Positions 8,500 through 16,912 are shown, counted from the stretch's first letter. The stretch is DNA of 64,000 nucleotides from an uncultured Eubacteriales bacterium (GCA_900549105.1 URND01000003.1:1-64000), one strand, 5' to 3'. Numbers and translations: made by a program. The notes: generated by a model from the sequence alone, not told the origin.

Positions 8500-9024
8500 T
8501 CAGCTTCCAGCCAATGGCTTCCTTTCGTCCCAATACAAAGTCCGCATCTCATACCGTTCATAGCAATCCTGCTTTTCTGTTTTCTTTTGTAAAACGCTCT
8601 GCCGGAGCTGGCCGATTTCCCGTTCCAGCTTTGTAGCAGCCTCTTTTTGACCACTATGATCACGTTTTACGATACAATATTTTCTCTCCGCCAGTTCCCC
8701 GATCTGTTTTATGGCTTTCAGCACAACGGTGTTGATTCTCTCAACTTCATACTTTCTGCAGTCACAGGTATTTTCATCCACCGGCACATCCGCATGTCTG
8801 GTTGTCTCGCAGAAAAAAACATCTGGCAGGTTCCTCCGGTATTCATAGCGCATAGTCCGGTTACAGTATCCGCATACGCAAAAACCACTCAAAACAGTTC
8901 TTCTGGGCCGATACCGATTGTCTTTCTTATCTCGTTTCCCCTTCATTATGCGGCATTGTTCAAACGCCTGCTCAAATTCTTTCTCTGTCACAATCGCCAC
9001 ATGGCAGTCCGGCACAATGACCGT
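8500..9024 (-). pseudogene. Remnant of a large serine recombinase (zinc-ribbon and C-terminal part)
   Basis: In the minus frame from about 9024, VIVPDCHVAIVTEKEFEQAF is the end of the recombinase domain. It is followed by the recombinase zinc ribbon (GFCVCGYCNRTMRY, then a second Cys pair in FFCETTRH and ENTC) and a coiled-coil segment. The catalytic resolvase domain is absent, and the C-terminal tail after CYERYE loses similarity, so the gene is truncated at both ends. Confidence 0.75.
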
Positions 9025-9039
9025 GCCTATGCACAGAAA

Positions 9040-9318
9040 ATAAAAATCTCCAATCTGCAGCAAATGGCAAAAACCATTGCTTATGTACAGGAGCATCATT
9101 ATGATACCATGGAAAGCCTGCAGATGTCCTTTGAGGAAATATCTGAAAAGCGGAAAAAGAAAAAACTGACCATCCAGCGGTCAGCGCAGTATGAGACTTA
9201 TAAATACTTTAAAGAATACCAGAAAGAATTGCGAACAGTCTGCTCCAATGTAGATTCCATTCTCAGGCAAAAAAACAACCTTGAGCCATTGATTACTCAA
9301 TCACAAGACCGCTCATAA
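9040..9318 (+). pseudogene. C-terminal fragment of a relaxase/mobilisation protein
   Basis: On the plus strand about 92 residues (LQQMAKTIAYVQEHHYDTME to the stop at 9318) resemble the helical C-terminus of MobA/relaxase proteins of Clostridia mobile elements, with the lysine-rich EEISEKRKKKK stretch. The relaxase catalytic part is missing. It abuts the oppositely oriented recombinase remnant at about 9030, marking a rearrangement. Identification is by pattern memory and is moderate. Confidence 0.5.
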
Positions 9319-9322
9319 AGAA

Positions 9323-9360
9323 ATCCCATCCATGCAGCACCGGATGGGATTTTCCCTTTT
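9323..9360. terminator. Bidirectional intrinsic terminator
   Basis: AAATCCCATCC and GGATGGGATTT flank a short loop with A/T runs on both sides. It can stop both the relaxase remnant (plus) and the GNAT toxin gene (minus). Confidence 0.8.
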
Positions 9361-9943
9361 AAATAATTTTCATCAGCTGGATATACTTAACAGAATCCCT
9401 TACAGAATATCTGTCTCCAAATATCTGGTAGCGGTTCTCCTTATTCTGGTAGAATGACAACAGCTTAGGCTTGTCCTCACACTCAAGATATACAACTCCG
9501 CCGCCGATCTGCCGCTGAATTTCTTTTAGAGTGACTATCGTCATATCCATCAATTCATTTCCTGTGAGTACCGCCGATGCCTCATACTGATAATTTTTCC
9601 CAAACTGGGCAACCAAAAAAGCGGATAACATGTATGAGTCCGTTTCCTCGTCCAGACGGGCATGACGCTGGATTTTTCTTCTCACAGTTCCTGTCAGTCC
9701 TGTATCCAGCAGCTGCACTGCCTTATGGGTCAATGTGAAAATTCCCACGATCCTGCTTTCCCCGTCAACCACCAAATATGTAATAGACATCTTGCGTTTG
9801 GCAAACTCTATTGCGTTTTTTCTTACAAATTCCTCAATTTCATGATTCTTCGGACAAGAGAAATCGGAGAGAATGAGCTGCAATTCCTCCTCTCCGATTG
9901 CGTTTATCATATCCAGAATATTTACCGATGTAAAATTACTCAC
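9359..9943 (-). CDS. GNAT-family acetyltransferase, probable toxin of a toxin-antitoxin pair
   Basis: 194 residues with an N-acetyltransferase fold pattern (ITYLVVDGESRIVGIFTLTHK, QLGKNYQYEA, GGGVVYLECEDKPKLLSFYQ). It starts with GTG at 9943, overlapping the stop of the small upstream gene by four bases (GTGA), which indicates tight coupling. Pairing of a GNAT enzyme with a small protein ending in a conserved PPLTDIEAIRRLMAKR motif is recurrent on Gram-positive mobile elements. The toxin role is inferred from that arrangement. Confidence 0.75.
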   Translation of the reverse strand: MSNFTSVNILDMINAIGEEELQLILSDFSCPKNHEIEEFVRKNAIEFAKRKMSITYLVVDGESRIVGIFTLTHKAVQLLDTGLTGTVRRKIQRHARLDEETDSYMLSAFLVAQFGKNYQYEASAVLTGNELMDMTIVTLKEIQRQIGGGVVYLECEDKPKLLSFYQNKENRYQIFGDRYSVRDSVKYIQLMKII

Positions 9944-10125
9944 TTTTTCTGAACCCTTTTTGCCATAAGTCTGCGAATCGCTTCTATATCAGTGAGTGGC
10001 GGCTTGACAGGTGTCGTCGGCTTCCATTCAGGATCAAGGCTTGACGCTTCAAGCGCATCAATAAACTTCTCTGCTTTTTTCGGATCGCTGATCACGATAT
10101 TTGTAAAAATGCTCGACGTAGCCAT
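9940..10125 (-). CDS. Small antitoxin-like partner of the GNAT protein
   Basis: 61 residues, starting at the ATG at 10125 behind GAAGGAGGTG. The C-terminal segment PPLTDIEAIRRLMAKRVQKK is basic and helical. It immediately precedes and overlaps the GNAT gene. A longer in-frame ORF upstream has no ribosome binding site and is not used. Confidence 0.7.
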   Translation of the reverse strand: MATSSIFTNIVISDPKKAEKFIDALEASSLDPEWKPTTPVKPPLTDIEAIRRLMAKRVQKK

Positions 10126-10222
10126 AATCGCACCTCCTTCTTGTGTTAATGGCACTTCCTTTTGTAGTCCCGCAAGCATAGCTGCCTGCTCATCTTTATT
10201 ATACGCAAAATGCCGCAGAAAA

Positions 10223-10624
10223 TCAACTGTTTTGGAGGAACAGAAAAATCCCATTTTTGCCGGTTTTCCATAATTTTTCAATTTCTGCTTTTCCACTTTT
10301 ACTGAACCGCAGCGGATATACCGTCCCCAGCCCCTGTCCGTTTCTCTTTTTTGTTCCCCATCTCTTGTAATAGCAAACTGACGGATTCAATCCGGTTTTG
10401 TCAGCATAACACCGTATCTGTTTCATAAGGAAAGAAAGCTGACGGAGATTGCAGTTACAGACAGCTTCCAGATATGGGATTTTTCCAAATCTCTATTCCT
10501 CATATTTCTGCTTTTGCAGGATTCCCACATCCATCAGGACATCCACTGGTGCGGCATATCCGCTTTTCCTGCACTGCTAATAAACAGAATTATATACTTT
10601 TCCAATCAGTTCCCCGTCTTTCAT
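10223..10624 (-). pseudogene. Small conserved ICE-type protein, broken by two in-frame amber codons
   Basis: From an ATG at 10624 (AGAGGAG upstream) one frame runs to the stop at 10223 but is interrupted by TAG after MKDGELIGKVYNSVY and again after KQKYEE. Between and after the stops the frame stays coherent (PYLEAVCNCNLRQLSFLMKQ, CYYKRWGTKKRNGQG). Two point mutations therefore inactivated an otherwise continuous gene of about 133 codons. I recall similar small proteins on Clostridia mobile elements but cannot name a function. Confidence 0.6.
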
Positions 10625-10661
10625 TTCCGTTCTCCTCTGGTTTATATATGCCTATTATAAA

Positions 10662-10994
10662 TCATAGGCGTTGAAAAAGAAACACAAAAAGAGAGATACC
10701 AGTTTCCTTGTTGCTGGCATCCCTCCTGTGATTATTTCCGGTTACGCTCCATATCTGCGCCCATGGCCTGCTCCGGCTGCTTGCCACTGCATCAAAAGTA
10801 TATCCCTGACGGGCCAGTGTATGAGAATACCTCCCGGTTCCAGCGCCAATCTCAAGTACATGATCTCCAGCTTTTATGTACCTTTTTATATATCGCATAG
10901 TGGTGAGAAATTCGACTGAACCATGTTTCTTCTCCAGCCTGCTGTTCTCATCATAATTATTATAAAAGTCAACTAAATACTGATTTGTTTTCAT
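10662..10994 (-). pseudogene. Class I SAM-dependent methyltransferase, C-terminally truncated
   Basis: The start at 10994 (GGAGAG upstream) leads to RYIKAGDHVLEIGAGTGRYS, the SAM-binding motif I of class I methyltransferases. After about residue 73 the sequence loses family character and stops at 10662, so only the first Rossmann unit is left. It follows the tetR pseudogene by 31 bases. Confidence 0.7.
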
Positions 10995-11025
10995 TTTATA
11001 TCTCTCCCCTACTGGCAAATAATTA

Positions 11026-11469
11026 TCAAACAGGTAACTCCCAATCTGGTTTTTCTTTTCTCATAAAAGCGGACAATATATTTGCCACCATCTTCTCAAT
11101 GTCATTTCTATCTAATGTTAATTTTCTGGTAGCCGTTAAGACTGCTATACCGTGGGAATAGAGAAACAAATCTAAAAAGATAGTTTTTTGCAGAATCCAA
11201 CTCTATTCCCATCGCTTCCGCAAAATCTTTCGCCATTTTTTCATTGCCAATCTCTTTATAAAAAACCTTTTCTTCTGTCATTTTCAAATCCATATCATTT
11301 ATAAATAACAGCTTAAACAGATGAGTTTCCTTCTTGGCAAATTAGATGTAGGAAAGAGGAAGAAGCAAATAGGGACTGATATTTACAGAATTACGATAAT
11401 TCCCAACGTACTGCTCATAATATTCATATGCAAAATCATATTCTTCGTTATTCTGGCTTTTGGCGGCAT
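11026..11469 (-). pseudogene. TetR-family regulator, inactivated by deletion, nonsense and frameshift
   Basis: An ATG at 11469 (AAAAGGATG upstream) begins MPPKARITKNMI, a typical TetR start, but most of the HTH is missing and the frame changes. The next frame reads AYEYYEQYVGNYRNSVNISP, meets TAA after LSYI, then continues FAKKETHLFKLLFINDMDL and on to LDSAK. There a run of six A (near 11200) shifts the frame to DLFLYSHGIAVLTATRKLTL, ending KPDWELPV with TGA at 11026-11028. One A fewer in the run would restore the ligand-binding domain. Confidence 0.75.
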
Positions 11470-11509
11470 TAATCTTCACATCCTTTTGAAAATTCGTTAT
11501 GTTGCATTT

Positions 11510-11549
11510 GTTGCGCAACTATTGTTATACAATAATAAAACTATGTCAA
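11510..11549 (-). promoter_or_regulatory. Promoter/operator region of the dead tetR
   Basis: TTGACA lies on the minus strand at 11549-11544. The palindromes GTTGCGCAAC (11510-11519) and ATTGT-N3-ACAAT (11521-11533) overlap the expected -10 and start region. This is a typical arrangement for an autoregulated tetR gene, now without a working regulator. Confidence 0.45.
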
Positions 11550-11719
11550 GAGTTTTCCTTTTGTATTTTGAAAATTAATATCCGCCATTTTCCGTCACAC
11601 ATAAGAAAGCAAATAATACGACCAATTTTCTAATTTCGTCCGAGCACCATATCCCTTTGACATGATAGGTTACCAACTTGATTTCAGGTGATAGAGGATA
11701 CCTCTAACTTTAAAACCTG

Positions 11720-12307
11720 TCATTTCACAGCCAACCGCCACTTTTTCTCCATCGCATACGCCTGATATGCTGTCAGCCCCATATCCCCTGCAACTGCTGC
11801 CAGCCATATAGTTCTCACGATAAATGCAAACTCATTTTCTAACTGCATCATCTGAAAATACATGATTCCACTTCTTATAAAACCATACGCAGCCACACAA
11901 TACACCGGTATCGGAGAAATCCTTCTCTCCTGAAAATAATATCCAGCCACAATTACAATGCAGATTAGGTAAAGGATGCTTTGTAACACTGTCGGCCATA
12001 TACCGGGTACCTGCATAAGTGCAAAAATATTTGAGATTAGTGCGGCTCCAAAATAAGTCACTGCAATCACTCCTGTCTTTTTAGGCGTTAGTTTTCCACG
12101 GATGGAAAATTCCAGCCCGGTAAAAAGCAACAGTGTAATCAGCACATGCCCTAATAAATAGGATGCTCCATATCCCATCATCTGTAGATTCTCCCCTGTA
12201 AGCTCCGGCATCAGAAAACGGATTACCATTACACTCATAAGAAGATATGCCATTCCTGCAAAGGCATACAGTGCCGATTGTACCCTTCCTATAACGGGCG
12301 ATTCCAC
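11720..12307 (-). CDS. Unknown membrane protein, possibly N-terminally truncated
   Basis: 195 residues with about six hydrophobic segments (for example LLMSVMVIRFL, LLGHVLITLLLFTG, LICIVIVAGYYF). I do not recognise a family. The first residues overlap the broken response-regulator gene, and no good ribosome binding site precedes the ATG at 12307. It may therefore be the 3' part of a larger gene brought here by the deletion that removed the regulator's DNA-binding domain. Bases 11580-11719 hold nothing I can identify. Confidence 0.5.
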   Translation of the reverse strand: MESPVIGRVQSALYAFAGMAYLLMSVMVIRFLMPELTGENLQMMGYGASYLLGHVLITLLLFTGLEFSIRGKLTPKKTGVIAVTYFGAALISNIFALMQVPGIWPTVLQSILYLICIVIVAGYYFQERRISPIPVYCVAAYGFIRSGIMYFQMMQLENEFAFIVRTIWLAAVAGDMGLTAYQAYAMEKKWRLAVK

Positions 12308-12741
12308 AATTGATCTGTCAGGTTCATAACCAGATTTCCAATCACCAGTATCTCGTTTTCCGGTTCCGCCGGTTTTGAATATTGGGTACTCCTCCGGATA
12401 TTTGCCTTAATACGGGCCAATACCTCTGTCACCGAGAATGGTTTTGTAATATAATCATCCGCCCCAAGTCCCAGGCCCAGTGTCTTATCTGCATCCGTGT
12501 CTTTTGCAGACACAATAATAATCGGAACCGTGCTGTTCTGCCGAATGTACTGCATGACTTCCATGCCGCTGATCTTCGGGATCATCAAATCCAGTAAAAC
12601 AAGGGCGTAAGAATCACTGTCAAATTTCTCACAGGCTTCCTTCCCATCAGCGGCACAGACCACTTCATAATTCTCTGCTCCCAGATAGTCTTTCAGTATC
12701 TGGCTTATCTCCATATCATCTTCTACTAATAATTATCTCAC
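12289..12741 (-). pseudogene. OmpR-type response regulator, nonsense codon 3 and lost DNA-binding domain
   Basis: A GTG at 12741 follows GGAGG and overlaps the upstream stop by four bases, but codon 3 is TAA. The frame then reads LLVEDDMEISQILKDYL and a full receiver (DLMIPKISGMEV, IIIVSAKDTDADKT, DDYITKPFS). After about residue 130 similarity ends (MNLTDQLWNRPL), with no winged helix. It is a doubly damaged receiver-only remnant. Confidence 0.8.
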
Positions 12742-12932
12742 TGCTGCACCTCCATAGTTGTATTGTCTTTTCTCCGCTTATCTGCGGGCTTCATAGCATC
12801 CTGTGGTATCAGCCATAAAGTTGATACCTTTACCGCACCTTTAATTCTTCCTGATGTGCAGTAGTAATTTACCATCCGGGCCGTGATACCCCATTTTTCA
12901 CTTGCTTCCCTAAGTGTCATATATCCATCCAT
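12738..12932 (-). CDS. Small MerR/excisionase-like helix-turn-helix protein
   Basis: 64 residues: YMTLREASEKWGITARMVNY is a MerR-type HTH, followed by GRIKGAVKVSTLWLIPQDAM, the wing typical of small excisionase-like DNA-binding proteins of Firmicutes. GGAGG lies 7 bases before the ATG at 12932. Its stop overlaps the GTG of the following response-regulator pseudogene. Confidence 0.8.
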   Translation of the reverse strand: MDGYMTLREASEKWGITARMVNYYCTSGRIKGAVKVSTLWLIPQDAMKPADKRRKDNTTMEVQQ

Positions 12933-13080
12933 GACTGGCCTCCTGTTTTGTACTGCCCTCTATTATATTTCTTATGCTCGAAATATACAAGTCGCATAGT
13001 CCCATAGAGCCGCAAGATTAGCAACTTAACGAAAAGTCAGAAATATTTACTTCTTTATTATGTGGCTACCTCCTAAATAC

Positions 13081-13398
13081 CTATTTTAACAAACTCACAA
13101 AATACTTTATCAAAACATGCACAGCACAAAGTATGTACCATACAACTACTACCTCACCAATCAGACTGCCTACTATTATATTCATTGCCCAGACACCGGC
13201 AGTTCCACCTATATCAAAGTTCTTAGGCAATAACCAGATATACATTCTATGAATACCAAAAGGCATACCAACCACCATCCATATCTTCCACACCCCAGTC
13301 TGTTCCAAAGATACTCAGAAATAATATGCAATCCATACCCATGCTGCCAGAAGCAACATCGGTAATATTGTTTTCTTCACAAGCTCCTTACCCATCAT
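13081..13398 (-). pseudogene. DUF6050-like membrane protein with one in-frame TGA
   Basis: From ATG at 13398 the frame reads MMGKELVKKTILPMLLLAAW, reaches TGA at 13317-13315 (codon 28), then continues WKIWMVVGMPFGIHRMYIWL and DIGGTAGVWAMNIIVGSLIG to the stop at 13081. The pattern of a first membrane helix, PFGIHRM and DIGGT matches DUF6050 proteins of conjugative elements. A single base change explains the interruption. Confidence 0.65.
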
Positions 13399-13609
13399 TC
13401 AATCCCACCAGCTTTTCCTTTTTATCATTGAGTATCAATTCCATCAAATACCTTCCTTTATCTGACTGACTGCTATTCAAACCATTCTCTAGCCTCAGTA
13501 TCCGCTAAACTAAATTGCAATGTAAACTTTCTAACTTTGTGTCTATAAGCCTCTTGGGCTTCCTTCCTTTTTTTAATCTCTCAGCTTCTGTTAATGTAGC
13601 TTTCCTCAT
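13388..13609 (-). pseudogene. Small DNA-binding (RHH-like) ICE protein with frameshifts and a stop
   Basis: ATG at 13609 begins MRKATLTEAERL. After a poly-A run the frame must shift to read EAQEAYRHKVRKFTLQFSLA and EAREWFE, then a TAG, then another shift to SDKGRYLMELILNDKKEKL, ending at TAA 13390-13388. The stop overlaps the start of the DUF6050 pseudogene. The pieces together resemble small ribbon-helix-helix-like proteins of mobile elements. Confidence 0.5.
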
Positions 13610-13636
13610 TATACCGTTCCCTTTCCAAATTTTGAA

Positions 13637-13653
13637 GTCAGTCCATCACTGAC
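13637..13653. repeat. Short perfect inverted repeat GTCAGT-N5-ACTGAC
   Basis: Six-base arms are separated by CCATC, in the upstream region of the RHH-like pseudogene. It could be its operator. No other support. Confidence 0.35.
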
Positions 13654-13703
13654 GGAATCTCCTTTCCAATTACTTAAAATCGTGTTCTTTTTCGGTCAAA
13701 AAA

Positions 13704-13760
13704 ATAGAACTAACACGGCAGAGCCCTTGATTTTATTGGGTTTCTCCTTGTTAGTCCTAT
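13704..13760. repeat. 57-bp imperfect inverted repeat after the MATE gene
   Basis: ATAGAACTAACA at one end and TGTTAGTCCTAT at the other match in 11 of 12 positions as an inverted repeat, with further pairing inside (GAGCCC with GGGTTTCTC). It lies 90 bases downstream of the MATE stop, at the boundary between the decayed island and the MATE gene. It may be a large transcription stop or a recombination end; I cannot decide. The rest of 13654-13849 shows no convincing gene. Confidence 0.4.
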
Positions 13761-13849
13761 TATCTCACAGTCATCCAGAATGACAATGGGCGCATCCGCC
13801 GCCTCTTCCACTTCTCTGTCTGTGGCGGAAAACAATCCTTCCTCCGTAT

Positions 13850-15184
13850 TTACACATATTGATATTTCTTTCGCTTCGCAAACAGGAAAATAAGAGAGAT
13901 TCCAAAGGCAGCGACCTCCGCCGTCACATCTGCGAGCCAAATGCCGTCAAGCTCCCACAGCAGGGGAAGAAGCAGGATTGCGGCCATTTTGAAAACGAAG
14001 GTTCTGATGAAAGAAATCGCCGCCGACACGCCTCCGTCATTGAGAGCCGTAAAGAATCCCGAAGCAAAAATATTGAATCCAACGATAACAAAAGACACGG
14101 TTGAAATCCGCAGCGCCCGTACTGTCATCGTAAACAATTCCTGACTGTAGCCAACAAAAAGCTGTGCCAGCGGAACTGCAAGAAGCTGTGCCGCCACAAC
14201 CATAAAAATGCCTGTAAAAAGCATCAGAAAATTGCTTTTTTTGAACAGCCCTTTCAGCTCTCCGTAGTTCTCAGCGCCGTAGTGATAGCTGATTACCGGC
14301 GCACTGCCCATGGAATAACCGATAAATATCGCCATGAACACAAATTGCAGATACATCAGCACACCATAGGAGGCAACGCCGTTTTCTCCGGCGTATTTAA
14401 GAAGCTGAAAATTATAGATAATGCCGATCAGGGCGGAGGTCGCATTGGAAACCATCTCGGAGGAGCCGTTTCCGCAGGCCTTTAAGATAGGTCTTATCTC
14501 AAGCCTGGTTTTTATCAGTCTAAGCGAACTGTTATTGTTCTTCCGCAGGAAATAAATCAGCGGAATCACGGCGCCAACGCATTGGCTGAGTCCCGTTGCA
14601 ACCGCTGCACCGGCAACGCCCCATTTGAAAACGGCGATGAACAGTGCGTCAAACACCATATTGGTTACGCCTGCCGCAACGGTTGACCACAATCCCAGCT
14701 TTGGCTTTTCCGCTACAATCAGAAAAGCCTGAAACGCATATTGCAGCATGAACGAAGTATTGAAAATCATAGTAACAGCGCCGTAGGTGACACAGTGCGG
14801 GAGCATTCCCTCAGTCGCGCCCAGCAAAAGTGCGACGGGGCGCATCACAAGAAAGCCTACCCCCGAAAGCGCTATGCCGACGATTACCGAAGTCCAGATC
14901 ATCATGGTAAAATAGCGGTTTGCCTTCTCCTTTTTTTGCTCGCCCAGCAGCTTCGCCACAAGCGCACTGCCCCCTGTTCCAAGCATAAAACCCACGCCGC
15001 CGAGGATGCTATTGACCGGCATGATCAGATTGATGGCGGCAAAGGCAGTATCCCCAACAAAATTGGAAACGAACAAACCGTCCACCACGCCGTAGATGGA
15101 GGTGAATACCATCATAATGATGGACGGCGCCACAAAACGCAAAAGACGCTTATAATCAAAATGGTCAGATAACTGTATATTCAT
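13850..15184 (-). CDS. MATE-family multidrug/cation antiporter
   Basis: 444 residues with about twelve membrane helices in two repeats. The N-terminal half has YGVVDGLFVSNFVGDTAFAA and NLIMPVNSILGGVGFMLGTG, the usual MATE signature. It exports drugs or metabolites in exchange for Na+ or H+; substrate unknown. AAAGGAG precedes the ATG at 15184. It lies directly after a marR pseudogene in the same direction, so it has probably lost its repressor. Confidence 0.93.
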   Translation of the reverse strand: MNIQLSDHFDYKRLLRFVAPSIIMMVFTSIYGVVDGLFVSNFVGDTAFAAINLIMPVNSILGGVGFMLGTGGSALVAKLLGEQKKEKANRYFTMMIWTSVIVGIALSGVGFLVMRPVALLLGATEGMLPHCVTYGAVTMIFNTSFMLQYAFQAFLIVAEKPKLGLWSTVAAGVTNMVFDALFIAVFKWGVAGAAVATGLSQCVGAVIPLIYFLRKNNNSSLRLIKTRLEIRPILKACGNGSSEMVSNATSALIGIIYNFQLLKYAGENGVASYGVLMYLQFVFMAIFIGYSMGSAPVISYHYGAENYGELKGLFKKSNFLMLFTGIFMVVAAQLLAVPLAQLFVGYSQELFTMTVRALRISTVSFVIVGFNIFASGFFTALNDGGVSAAISFIRTFVFKMAAILLLPLLWELDGIWLADVTAEVAAFGISLIFLFAKRKKYQYV

Positions 15185-15311
15185 TTGCGTCTCCTTTCAA
15201 AATATTTCTCCGCAAGAGATGCGAGCGGCGCAGTCAGATCGGCAATTTCAAAACCTGTTGTGTTTACGCACAACTGATATGCCTGTTTGTCTCCCCACTG
15301 TATCCGGGAAA

Positions 15312-15770
15312 TCACTTGCTGTTTTTTGCATGAATCTTCTCATATTCCTCACGCATATACTGATTGGTCTGACGGAACAGAGAAAGAAACAATTCCCGTT
15401 CTTCCTCGGAAATTCTTGAAAACGCAGCTTCTTCGATTTTCCTCGTTTCGCCGATGACTTGCTCGCAAAACTCCCGTCCTGCTTCGGTGAGTACAATGCG
15501 CTTACGGTTTTTCATTCCCGGAAGTGCTTCCAGCGTGATCCATTCCTTTTTGATCATCGAAGCAATAGAGCTGTTGATCGTTTGCTTGGAATATGCCCAC
15601 TGGCTTCAGAGATCCACCTGAGAAACCGGTTCGTCATAATTGTACAGAATATACAGTATCCAATACACACTGTCAGGAAGTTGGTAACTCTGTGCAATAT
15701 CGTGATAGATTCCGTCGCTTTCCTCAGACAGCCTGCTTATCTCCAGCATTTGTTTTCTGATTGTAGTCAT
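15312..15770 (-). pseudogene. MarR-family regulator interrupted by a single TGA
   Basis: Starting at ATG 15770 (GGAGG upstream) the frame reads MTTIRKQMLEISRLSEESDG to EPVSQVDL, reaches TGA at 15608-15606, and continues in the same frame SQWAYSKQTINSSIASMIKK through the wing and C-terminal dimerisation helix to 15312. The stop falls at the start of the recognition region, where homologues usually have Cys, so a TGC or TGT to TGA change is the simplest explanation. Loss of this repressor would leave the MATE gene downstream derepressed, as inference. Confidence 0.85.
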
Positions 15771-15895
15771 ATTTGGTACCTCCGTATGTTTGTCCGTTTT
15801 CGGACTCTGTGTCATTATAGTCCGAAACCAGACAAATGTCAATAGGTTTATAAAAGGTTTACGGAAAATTAAAATTTATCCCGGTAACTAATAAA

Positions 15896-15918
15896 TTTAA
15901 TAGTAACTTATATTTAAA
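15896..15918. promoter_or_regulatory. Candidate HxlR operator upstream of its own gene
   Basis: TTTAATAGTAACTTATA at 15896-15912 matches TTTATTAGTAACTCATA at 16378-16394 at all but two positions. Both lie in the upstream regions of adjacent genes, which suggests a shared binding site. Confidence 0.5.
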
Positions 15919-15989
15919 TAGTTAGTATGATATACTTGATACAAAAAAATTGATTTCATTCGTTTTAAATATCGAAGGAGGCAGATAAA

Positions 15990-16364
15990 ATGTATCAGAA
16001 AAAATTGGAGAAAGATATACGGTGCCCATTAGAATACGGTCTTGAAATTTTTGGAGGCAAGTGGAATTCCAGAATCATCTGTGTACTGGCAGAAAAGAAG
16101 GTTCTGCGTTACAGTGAGATTCGAAAAGAAATGGGAAACATTACTGATGCAGTATTGGCTTCCTCCTTAAAAAGCCTGATAGCAAATGATATTGTCAGTC
16201 GAAAATCATATGACGAAATCCCACCGCGTGTCGAATATTCGCTGTCAGAAAAGGGAATTTCTGTTGTACCAATTTTACAGAGCATCTGCAAATGGTCAGG
16301 GGTGTTCTATAGGGAAGATAGTGAAACTCCAATGATCCAATGTCAAAAATGCGATTATCGCTAA
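15990..16364 (+). CDS. HxlR-family winged-helix regulator
   Basis: 124 residues: CPLEYGLEIFGGKWNSRIIC is the HxlR signature, followed by the winged helix (LRYSEIRKEMGNITDAVLAS, PPRVEYSLSEKG). A late CQKCDY pair is present. Many members sense electrophiles or oxidants through the N-terminal Cys. GAAGGAGG precedes the ATG. Its upstream region shares a motif with the PNPOx-like gene's promoter, so it probably controls itself and that gene. Confidence 0.93.
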   Translation: MYQKKLEKDIRCPLEYGLEIFGGKWNSRIICVLAEKKVLRYSEIRKEMGNITDAVLASSLKSLIANDIVSRKSYDEIPPRVEYSLSEKGISVVPILQSICKWSGVFYREDSETPMIQCQKCDYR

Positions 16365-16377
16365 GGACACTATGAAA

Positions 16378-16437
16378 TTTATTAGTAACTCATAAATTTG
16401 CTAATATCTTGTTTGCCACAAGTTAATTTCATATAAT
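16378..16437 (+). promoter_or_regulatory. Promoter and operator of the PNPOx-like gene
   Basis: AAATTTAT and ATAAATTT form a perfect 8-bp inverted repeat around TAGTAACTC at 16376-16400. Immediately after it, TTGTTT (16409-16414) and TATAAT (16432-16437) form a promoter with a 17-bp spacer. The palindrome just upstream of the -35 shares its TAGTAACT core with the hxlR upstream region. Confidence 0.55.
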
Positions 16438-16482
16438 AAGCACAGCTTAATCAAGCAAATACATTTTTGGAGGTATTGGATC

Positions 16483-16878
16483 ATGTTAAATGAAAATGTT
16501 GTAAAACTGCTGAAAGCGGGAATGTGGGATCTGGCTACCTGTGCAAACGGAGAACCAAACGTTGTACCTGTAGCATTTAAGGATGTAACAGATGACGGCA
16601 AACTTCTGGTTGGGGATGTATTCCTGGAGACTACCCTGAATAACATTAAGGCAAACGGCGGCAAAATTGCAGTTTCTGTTTATGACGCACAGAGTCTGGA
16701 AGGTTATCAGATTAAGGGAACCGCCGAGTATGTGACCGAAGGCACTGTGGTTGACACCTTTAAGTCGATGGTTGAAAAAATGTTTAACGGAGCTGCAACC
16801 GCAAAAGGAGCTTTAATCATTACTCCGGATAAAGTAATCGTAACAACTCCCGGCGCTGAAAACAAAAAGGTTTTGTAA
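16483..16878 (+). CDS. Pyridoxamine 5'-phosphate oxidase-like flavin protein
   Basis: 131 residues, a single split-barrel FMN-binding domain (MWDLATCANGEPNVVPVAFK, LVGDVFLETTLNNIKANGGK, YQIKGTAEYVTEG). It is much shorter than true PdxH and lacks its C-terminal part, so it is a general flavin-binding oxidoreductase-like protein. GGAGG lies 9 bases before ATG 16483. It is adjacent to hxlR and followed by a small ferredoxin, a setting common in anaerobe redox-stress loci. Confidence 0.88.
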   Translation: MLNENVVKLLKAGMWDLATCANGEPNVVPVAFKDVTDDGKLLVGDVFLETTLNNIKANGGKIAVSVYDAQSLEGYQIKGTAEYVTEGTVVDTFKSMVEKMFNGAATAKGALIITPDKVIVTTPGAENKKVL

Positions 16879-16912
16879 TAAATTCCGGCGGAATAAATTA
16901 CATAGGAAAGAC

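Noticed and set aside
10223..10624. Amber suppression or pyrrolysine decoding of the two TAG codons
   Set aside because: Genes around it are decaying by varied lesions, and no pyl genes are visible. Treated as a pseudogene.
11321..11578. 85-codon ORF on the plus strand opposite tetR
   Set aside because: It has no ribosome binding site, lies antisense to a recognisable TetR remnant and shows no family features.
12382..12597. Plus-strand ORF opposite the response-regulator remnant
   Set aside because: It mirrors the receiver-domain coding strand and has no support of its own.
13710..13940. 76-codon ORF overlapping the MATE 3' end
   Set aside because: Its first third is the MATE sequence in another frame; the rest has no recognisable pattern or ribosome binding site.
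15606..15608. Selenocysteine at the in-frame TGA of marR (and of the DUF6050 gene at 13315-13317)
   Set aside because: The marR TGA replaces a usual Cys, but no convincing hairpin with a GU apical loop follows at the right distance, and neighbouring genes carry other kinds of lesions. Simple nonsense mutation is more likely.
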